This document shows positions 8,752 through 14,688 of a stretch of DNA of 35,680 nt, one piece after another; position 1 is the first letter of the stretch; every line of letters begins with the position of its first letter. Made by a program: the position numbers and the translations under genes. The notes beneath the pieces were generated by a model. That model ran no database searches. It was not told the DNA's origin and saw only the letters and a list, made by a program, of their open reading frames with translations. The stretch is from Chloroflexota bacterium (GTDB lineage Bacteria; Chloroflexota; Dehalococcoidia; Bin125). The stretch covers positions 1 to 35,680 of the forward strand of contig VXQZ01000053.1 of assembly GCA_009838735.1 (NCBI GenBank), given 5' to 3'.

Positions 8752-10136
8752 CTGAAGACTCTGCCCTGCGCTCTGCGCCGATAGCGGAGCCGGCAGGGGG
8801 TTACAGGACCGGTCACCCAACTGCCGTAGTTGGGTTCGGGGAATTCGGCCTCGAGACTGAAATCAAACCGATCGAGCAGCACGGTCCAGATTGCCTTCAC
8901 TTGCATTTCTGCAAAGTGCTTGCCCATGCAACGGTGTTTGCCGCCGCCGAATCCGACCAGTGCATAGTGGTGCTGCTTGTCCTCGCGAGCCGGCGGACCG
9001 AACCGGTCTGGGTTGAAACGGTCGGGATCGGCGAACAGATCAGGAAGCCGGTGGGAAACTGCAGGCGACACCATGGCGAGCGACCCTGCAGGTACAACAT
9101 GGTCGCCATAACGCATCGGTTTGAGCACCTTGCGAATCAGGATGATCAATGGAGGGTGAAGTCGCTCGCACTCGCGGACGGCGTGTTCCATGGTCACCTG
9201 TTGCTTCAGGCCATCCAGATTCATACTCCCGTTCTCGCCGTAGACGGTAAGTGTCTCGCTTCTGACCCGATCTGCGTATGAGGACGCTCTCAGGAGTTCC
9301 AGGCCGGTCCAGGTTGCCAGCACTGCGCTGGTGTGCTGACCGGCAAACAGCACCGTCAGGAGGATGCCCGTGACCTCGTCGTCATCCAGGGCGCGGCCAT
9401 CGCTGTATCTGGCATCCATCAACGACTGCATGAAGTCGTCGGGACTGGCCCCGTCGCGACGTCGCTCCGCCATGATCCGGCTAAACATCTCCGCCACCTG
9501 GATACGCGCCCGGTCGCGGCTGCGATGGGCTGGAGTGGGCAGCCTGGGCAGGAAAAACCCCAGGGTATTGATGCCCTTCTGAAGATCGTGGTACGCATCG
9601 GCGAATCCGGCGTCCACCTGGTCCCGCACCTCTTGGCCAATCAGGCTCCGGCTGGCAATCTTGACCGTCAGTTCGTTCATCGCGGTCGGCAGATCCAACA
9701 CGCCTTCTTCGCCCAGTGAGTCGGCAAGCAGCGAGGTTTCCTCGTACATGATCCGGGCAAACTTCTGCATCGCGGCTTCACGGAGTGCCGGATAGAGAAA
9801 CCCGAGCTGCTCGTCCATGACCTGTGGCGCGACATCGTACGCAACGCCTCGCCCGAAGATGGGGACGGTGAACTGATAGACGGCCTTCGCGTTGAGTTCA
9901 TCCTCGGGCGCGCTGAAAAACGCGTCGTGGGCTTCGGGTCCGCCGAACAGCACGAACTGGCGTGGACCCAGCCGAAATCGGTACAGATCGCCCAGCTCTT
10001 GCCGGCCGCGGTTCAGCATGGCTACCGGGTCACGCTGGAACTCCAACAGATGGCCCAGCAGCGGCAATCCGCCGTCAAGGCAGGGAATCTCCCGCACCTC
10101 ATTTGAGATTGTCGGATTGTTACGCAACTGAACCAT
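8748..10136 (-). CDS. cyp51: cytochrome P450 sterol 14-alpha-demethylase (CYP51)
   Basis: A 462-residue P450 with CYP51 hallmarks. The B-C loop signature YQFTVPIFGRGVAYD is at ~87-101. The I-helix is FAGQHTSA (~264-271), with the His-Thr pair characteristic of CYP51 in the oxygen-activating position. The ExxR is ECER (~322), and the haem ligand is FGGGKHRCMG (Cys403). It removes the 14-alpha-methyl of the cyclised sterol. There is no N-terminal membrane anchor and no fused ferredoxin (unlike the Methylococcus protein), so electrons must come from a partner encoded elsewhere. The ATG at 10136 has GAGGA 6 bases upstream; a TTG at 10148 is less likely. The stop overlaps the fusion gene's GTG by 4 bases. 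Confidence 0.95.
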   Translation of the reverse strand: MVQLRNNPTISNEVREIPCLDGGLPLLGHLLEFQRDPVAMLNRGRQELGDLYRFRLGPRQFVLFGGPEAHDAFFSAPEDELNAKAVYQFTVPIFGRGVAYDVAPQVMDEQLGFLYPALREAAMQKFARIMYEETSLLADSLGEEGVLDLPTAMNELTVKIASRSLIGQEVRDQVDAGFADAYHDLQKGINTLGFFLPRLPTPAHRSRDRARIQVAEMFSRIMAERRRDGASPDDFMQSLMDARYSDGRALDDDEVTGILLTVLFAGQHTSAVLATWTGLELLRASSYADRVRSETLTVYGENGSMNLDGLKQQVTMEHAVRECERLHPPLIILIRKVLKPMRYGDHVVPAGSLAMVSPAVSHRLPDLFADPDRFNPDRFGPPAREDKQHHYALVGFGGGKHRCMGKHFAEMQVKAIWTVLLDRFDFSLEAEFPEPNYGSWVTGPVTPCRLRYRRRAQGRVFR

Positions 10137-10168
10137 CGTTGTCCTCAAACGACCCTGATCCCACGACC

Positions 10169-11266
10169 CTAGTAGACCCGCGGGATCAATGCATAGGGTA
10201 CCCGCTGCGTGTAGCGTTCCCAGAGTTCGCCATACTTCGTCCTGCAGCGGCGGTCATCGCGCCTCGAACGGTGCCACAACAGCGCCGTCAGCCAGAGAGG
10301 CAGGACATACGGGATCCAGGACGAGAAGCCGGCCGTCAGCGCGAATGCAAAGTACACGCAGATCTCGCCGGAATAGTTCAGATGGCGCCCCACGCCCCAG
10401 AAACCTGATACCAGCAGTCGACCGTCCAGCGACTCGGCCGGCCGCCCCCAGATTGAAGCGTCTGCGTTCTGCTTGAACCGGTGCTTTTGTTCGTTCGCTC
10501 CGCGGAACATACAGAATCCAACTACGAACAGCACGCAGATCACTGCGGCAGCGGCTGCTGGCAGCGAGTCTGTAGATTCCATCACCCACCAGCCCCCCAG
10601 GCAATAGAAGAATGGCACCAGCACATAGTCGCCCCAGGCCAGCATCCAGCCGAAACGCTCGGAGACAATGTCCCAGGTAAAGATCATTCCGTACTCGAAC
10701 TGAAAGTAGTTCAGCACATAAATGAAGGTGAACACCTGGTAGAGAATCATCTGCAGCGTGAGTTCGCCCCGCGTGTCATATTGCACGACGGCAAACGACA
10801 CATTGAACAGTGCTAATGCGATCAGTGACGGCCGGTAGCTGAACAGCTTCAGATCGACCCCGAAACAGGTGGGATTGAGCTGGCGGCCAAAGAACACTCC
10901 CCGCCAGAGCCCAGTCGATTCACTTCCGGCTCGGGAGGCTTGCCAGTACAACCCTGCAGAGAGCGCGAAGGCGAACACGTTTGCCACGATGAACAGCTCG
11001 GCAAAATGTGTGTGAAGGACGGAGAGCGAAAACAGGCCGAACACGTCGCCGAGCACCGCGACGAGCATGACGATCAGGAACAGCGCGAGGCCGTTGAGTT
11101 TGTAGGTGCGGGTGATGCCATCCGCATCAGGTCTGCCCACCGCCCGGCGTCCCGGCAGCCACCTCGAACCCAGTAGCAACAGGCCGACAAACACGAGAAA
11201 GATCGCTGCCGCCTCCAACAGATGGAGGCCGGACAACGTCGTCCAGGCGGAAGGGATTTCAGGCAT
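10169..11266 (-). CDS. sterol C14 reductase (ERG24/ERG4 family)
   Basis: A 365-residue multi-pass membrane reductase of the ERG4/ERG24 family (relatives TM7SF2, LBR, DHCR7). Conserved blocks are FFGRQLNP (~125-132), the FGWMLAWGDYVLVPF region (~205-219), GFWGVGRHLNYSGE (288-301), and the C-terminal HRxxRDxxRCxxKYGxxWxxYxxxVPY signature (332-358). These residues bind NADPH and the sterol. Family members reduce the C14, C7 or C24(28) double bond. The neighbouring CYP51, which creates a delta-14 double bond, makes C14 reduction the best call. Its ATG overlaps the end of the Rieske gene by 8 bases (ATGCCTGA), so the two are translationally coupled. Confidence 0.9.
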   Translation of the reverse strand: MPEIPSAWTTLSGLHLLEAAAIFLVFVGLLLLGSRWLPGRRAVGRPDADGITRTYKLNGLALFLIVMLVAVLGDVFGLFSLSVLHTHFAELFIVANVFAFALSAGLYWQASRAGSESTGLWRGVFFGRQLNPTCFGVDLKLFSYRPSLIALALFNVSFAVVQYDTRGELTLQMILYQVFTFIYVLNYFQFEYGMIFTWDIVSERFGWMLAWGDYVLVPFFYCLGGWWVMESTDSLPAAAAAVICVLFVVGFCMFRGANEQKHRFKQNADASIWGRPAESLDGRLLVSGFWGVGRHLNYSGEICVYFAFALTAGFSSWIPYVLPLWLTALLWHRSRRDDRRCRTKYGELWERYTQRVPYALIPRVY

Positions 11267-12368
11267 CGGTCAGATGCGCGGCGTCCTCGCGGTCCAGGTG
11301 CTCCCGCCACTTCCTGACGGTTACTTGCTGGAAGGAGCGGACCACCGGATTGACCTCGATCGGAGCGGCGCCCCAGTTGTGTTCGTAACCGGTCTGCTCC
11401 GCCTCAACCGCCCAGCGATCCTGGGAGAGCAACGGACCAATCAGCATGCGGTTTGCGAGCCGTAGGACCGTGGTCATGGCCCAGCGAGGAATTCGGACCG
11501 GCAGCAAGGGGATTTTGAGCGATCTGAAGTAGAAGAGGAAGAAGGTTCGCGTCGTGCGCTCATCAATGGGCAGCACGAACAACCAATGCTTGATCTCGTC
11601 GTCTGTGTTCGATCGCTGGTAGGGATACTCGTAGCAGAGCTCCATGTGGTTGGTGTTGAGACGTCCGTGGTCGACGAACTTTCCTGAGATACGTCCGCGT
11701 CCCACCCGCGTTTCGTAGGCGAGATGCACGTTGTCGCCGATGGTCTCGTGCCGAGTGAGGGTCGCACCATCGAACGGCCGATATTGACGATGCAGATAGG
11801 CGTGAGAGAAATCGCTCACGTTGTCGATGATGATTGAGTGGTGCGCCTCGAGGTCGAAGGTCAGCGGCACACAGGCCCAGCGCCCCGGTCCCTCGAGCTC
11901 GGGGATTTCCGGGATCTGACGCTGATCAGCCTTCGCTGGATCCCCGGGGAAAATCCAGACCAACCCATACCGGACCTGCACGGGATAGGTCCGGACAGAG
12001 AGCCGCGGGACCTGTTTGCGGCCGAACAGATCGGGAATCTCGACGACCTGGCCGTCCTCGTCGTACTCCCAGCCGTGGTAGCCGCATACGAGTCGGCAAC
12101 CCTCAACCTCGCCCAGAGAGAGTTTGATCTGACGGTGCAGGCAACGATTCTCGATCGCGTGAAACGATCCGTCTTCCGATCGAAACAGCGCGATCGATTG
12201 CTTCCAGAACACGACCTCGGTCGCCGTGCCCGGCTCAACCTTGCGCACTTCCTCAACGGCGTACCAGTAGTCCGGGTTCATACCCGCCGCGCGAGCTTGC
12301 TGGCGCAGGTTTTCGGCATTCGCGAGACCGGGCGGCTCGGCCCGTGGCGACTTGATCTCGACGCTCAT
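11259..12368 (-). CDS. sdmA: Rieske non-haem iron oxygenase, SdmA-like sterol C4 demethylase
   Basis: A 369-residue oxygenase. The Rieske [2Fe-2S] site is CLH (Cys76, His78) and CGYH (Cys95, His98), with 16 residues between His78 and Cys95. A mononuclear iron site follows in DNVSDFSHAYLH. The architecture resembles 3-ketosteroid hydroxylase KshA. In Methylococcus capsulatus the Rieske protein SdmA oxidises a C4 methyl of sterols; the identical gene context and the dehydrogenase immediately upstream support the same role here. The ATG at 12368 is preceded by GGGAG at 8 bases. The frame stays open to 12656 but would run into the upstream gene, so I rejected the longer form. Confidence 0.88.
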   Translation of the reverse strand: MSVEIKSPRAEPPGLANAENLRQQARAAGMNPDYWYAVEEVRKVEPGTATEVVFWKQSIALFRSEDGSFHAIENRCLHRQIKLSLGEVEGCRLVCGYHGWEYDEDGQVVEIPDLFGRKQVPRLSVRTYPVQVRYGLVWIFPGDPAKADQRQIPEIPELEGPGRWACVPLTFDLEAHHSIIIDNVSDFSHAYLHRQYRPFDGATLTRHETIGDNVHLAYETRVGRGRISGKFVDHGRLNTNHMELCYEYPYQRSNTDDEIKHWLFVLPIDERTTRTFFLFYFRSLKIPLLPVRIPRWAMTTVLRLANRMLIGPLLSQDRWAVEAEQTGYEHNWGAAPIEVNPVVRSFQQVTVRKWREHLDREDAAHLTDA

Positions 12369-12414
12369 GTCAGCTTGCTCCCGGAAACTGCGCTCGTTGT
12401 TCGACTCGGCACGA

Positions 12415-13509
12415 CTAACCCTCCGCCGGGACGGTTGCTTCCGGGCGCCTGGCGCGCGGATTGCTGATCGCGTTGCGCTCATAGTGAAATGCGTAGGCGT
12501 CCTCGACCGCTGCGCGGATCGTCGTCGGCTGAAAGCCCAGTTCCTCCTTCGCCTTGCTGGTATCGGCGTGACGGCACTGCTGCAAGAGCCGGATCGCTCC
12601 GGGCGTGAAACGCTGGGGATAGCTCGGCCAGAGGCGGCTGAGGCTATAGCTCGCAATCTCCGAGAACGGCAGCATCAGACCCAGCGGGATCTGCCGGCGC
12701 GGTCGCTTGACGCCCGACACCGCCTGGAAGTGATCCAGCATGTCTGAGATCGTCTGGTACTTGGAACTGAAGATGTACTTCTGTCCCGACCGCCCGCGCT
12801 CCATGCAGAGCAAATGTCCCTGCACGATGTCTGCTGCCGCGACGAACTCGAACCCGCCATCGACGTAGGCGTGGAGCTTGCGGTTGGCGAAGTCGCACAA
12901 CGTCCTCCCCATCCGCGAGGGGAAGAAGTCATTGCCCCCAACAACCGCGCAGGACGTGGCCACGACGACCTCCTGGCCGCCCGCCGCAGCATGCCAGCAC
13001 TCGGTCTCGACCATTGCCTTGCTGCGCTCGTAGGGCATGGTCCGTTCCATTGGATAGAACGGCATCGACTCCTGGGTGGGAGCAGATGTGTCGTCCAGGT
13101 CGTAGCCCACGGCGCTAAACGAGCCGGTCACCACCACCTTGCCTGCGTCCGCGTCTCGCGCAGCCTGGAGCACATTTCGAGTGCCGATCACGTTGGATTC
13201 GTAGACATCCCGCCGGTGCGCATCGGTGCCGTCAATCGTCGAGACCAACGCCGCGACGTGAAAGACACCGTGACAGCCCGCTACCGCCTGTCTGGTCGCG
13301 TCGAGGTCTCGAACGTCGCCGTAAACACGTTCAACGTCGAGCCCATCTACTGCTTCGTTGTTGTCATCGTTTCTCAGCAGCACCCGGACGCGAGCGCCGT
13401 CGTCGAGCAATCTGCGCACCAGATTGGCGCCCACGTGCCCGGCCGCGCCTGTCAAGAACACGGGCGGCTGTGATGTGCCGGAGAGACTTTCGGACAACTG
13501 TGAAGCCAT
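12415..13509 (-). CDS. sdmB: NAD(P)-dependent 3-beta-hydroxysteroid dehydrogenase/epimerase family, SdmB-like
   Basis: A 364-residue extended short-chain dehydrogenase. The nucleotide-binding motif is TGAAGHVG (20-27), and the catalytic Tyr160-x3-Lys164 lies in PYERSKAMVE, with a serine-rich TGSFSAVGY upstream. This is the 3-beta-HSD/NSDHL-type family that decarboxylates and oxidises 4-carboxysterols. In the bacterial C4 demethylation pathway SdmB works with SdmA, encoded 46 bases downstream. It is the first gene of the five-gene sterol operon. GGGAG lies 5 bases upstream of the ATG, and a promoter candidate lies at 13556-13584. It is well conserved and complete. Confidence 0.88.
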   Translation of the reverse strand: MASQLSESLSGTSQPPVFLTGAAGHVGANLVRRLLDDGARVRVLLRNDDNNEAVDGLDVERVYGDVRDLDATRQAVAGCHGVFHVAALVSTIDGTDAHRRDVYESNVIGTRNVLQAARDADAGKVVVTGSFSAVGYDLDDTSAPTQESMPFYPMERTMPYERSKAMVETECWHAAAGGQEVVVATSCAVVGGNDFFPSRMGRTLCDFANRKLHAYVDGGFEFVAAADIVQGHLLCMERGRSGQKYIFSSKYQTISDMLDHFQAVSGVKRPRRQIPLGLMLPFSEIASYSLSRLWPSYPQRFTPGAIRLLQQCRHADTSKAKEELGFQPTTIRAAVEDAYAFHYERNAISNPRARRPEATVPAEG

Positions 13510-13555
13510 ATAGCTCCCACATTACGCAATTGGCGGAAGAAAGGAGAATGAGGCA

Positions 13556-13584
13556 ACCGTAGTCCGTGGCCGTCGGAGTTGCAA
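13556..13584 (-). promoter_or_regulatory. predicted sigma70-type promoter of the sterol operon
   Basis: Read on the minus strand: -35 TTGCAA (13584-13579), 17-base spacer, -10 TACGGT (13561-13556). It lies 47 bases upstream of the sdmB ATG. The spacer contains the 12-mer GTCCGTGGCCGT (13562-13573), repeated in the opposing promoter. Confidence 0.45.
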
Positions 13585-13602
13585 TATCGCGCCACGCTCT
13601 CC

Positions 13603-13630
13603 CTGACGTCCGTGGCGGTGTCGCTATGAT
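13603..13630 (+). promoter_or_regulatory. predicted sigma70-type promoter of the EBP-like gene
   Basis: -35 CTGACG (13603-13608), 16-base spacer, -10 TATGAT (13625-13630), giving a leader of about 30 bases before the GTG at 13667. The spacer contains GTCCGTGGCGGT (13608-13619), an 11/12 match to the repeat in the divergent sterol promoter. Confidence 0.45.
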
Positions 13631-13666
13631 GCACTCCTGATTCGACCAGGCCAATCGGTTCGAGCT

Positions 13667-14413
13667 GTGACGCAAGAACAGTCACCAGGTGTGAGCACCG
13701 CGAGCGAGCGAACGGGCGGGTGGGGCGCGCCGGCGGGTCTGCTCGCGGTCCTGGCGATCGGACTTCTGGCCGTGCCCGGCCTGGTCGCCAGTTACTGGCT
13801 CCAGGGGCAGTTGAACGCGTTCTACTGCCTGTTTTGTCTGTTCTTCTCGACCAATCTGGTGATCTGTTACTGGGAAATGTGCCTGTTCTTCCGCAGGGAT
13901 GAGATCGAATCGCGAGTGGATCACTGGCGTAGGTGGCAGACCGACACGGGCAGAACCCCGGCAGTGGAGTTCCTGACCGCCAGAGTTCCCTTGAAGCGGA
14001 TCCTCTCTCCCACCGTCTGGGCAGATGTCTGGGCGACCTACTCGATGTTCGATTCGGCGTATGCAGATCGCAACACATACGGATTCAACATCGACATCGC
14101 CAACGGGTTCACCACTCCGGCATCCACAGTGTTTCTCTATGCGGCCTACACCTCGGGAGAGGTGCCGGCGCTCGCGACGGGCATCGTTGGCGCCATGCTG
14201 TTCTGGCAGTGGACCTACGCGTCAACGCTCTACCTGGTCAGCTTTTTCGTAGGCCAGAAGCAACGCCGCGTAACGACGCGTGAGTTCTACGTCTACATAT
14301 TCGGGCCGAACGCCATCTGGATCCTCATTCCGATCGTCGGCCTCTACGTCTCCATACGCCTGATCCTCGACGGCGATTACAGCGTCCTGGGCATCAATTC
14401 GCTATTGCCCTGA
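13667..14413 (+). CDS. multi-pass membrane protein, candidate EBP/EXPERA-like sterol isomerase
   Basis: A 248-residue protein with about five membrane segments (near 24-44, 50-75, 148-163, 171-196, 207-232). It shows ordered similarity to mammalian emopamil-binding protein (sterol delta8-delta7 isomerase) as I recall that sequence. A glutamate sits in the second helix (VICYWEMC, Glu70). VWATYSMFDSAYADRNT aligns with LWKEYAKGDSRY, and DIANGFTTPASTVFLY with the ETITACLWGPLSLWVV segment. FWQWTYASTLYL aligns with GQIYGDVLYFL, and FGPNAIWILIP with FVFMNALWLVLP (Asn215 and Trp218 match the active-site Asn193/Trp196). The catalytic His76 is not evident, and Glu122 may be Asp143. It is divergent from the sterol operon, 157 bases away. 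GTG start; a second GTG is at 13691. Confidence 0.6.
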   Translation: MTQEQSPGVSTASERTGGWGAPAGLLAVLAIGLLAVPGLVASYWLQGQLNAFYCLFCLFFSTNLVICYWEMCLFFRRDEIESRVDHWRRWQTDTGRTPAVEFLTARVPLKRILSPTVWADVWATYSMFDSAYADRNTYGFNIDIANGFTTPASTVFLYAAYTSGEVPALATGIVGAMLFWQWTYASTLYLVSFFVGQKQRRVTTREFYVYIFGPNAIWILIPIVGLYVSIRLILDGDYSVLGINSLLP

Positions 14414-14688
14414 TCCCCCGAATCGTCCGACCCCCGCTGCATCCGGTATGGAGACTGCCCTCTGCGGGTGACGGTACGAGAGCGCTGAGCGGGCGGTTGT
14501 CAGCTTCGTAAAATCCCAATCACTTCGCTCACCTACACATTGATTACACAGATACCTCGTTGGTTATCCACGCTGTTTCTACGGCGCCTGCGACAGAGTC
14601 GGCGAGGATCCTTCCTGCAGTCGGGTGCAGCGGAAAACCGATCCGAACGCCGCTGCGTAACGCGTAGTCACAGTGTTGGGCTGAGATT
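14414..14688. other. intergenic region, mostly featureless
   Basis: 275 bases between the EBP-like gene and the surface protein. The middle (14505-14580) is AT-richer than its surroundings. The only promoter-like pair I see is TTGATT (14540-14545) and TTATCC (14564-14569), spaced by 18 bases on the plus strand, which could serve the surface protein with a long leader. No convincing small gene or RNA is visible. Confidence 0.4.

Noticed and set aside
11259-12656. Longer 465-residue start for the Rieske oxygenase
   Set aside because: The extra 96 residues lie within the sdmB coding region and are Arg/Ser-rich; the ATG at 12368 has a ribosome-binding site and gives the normal family length.
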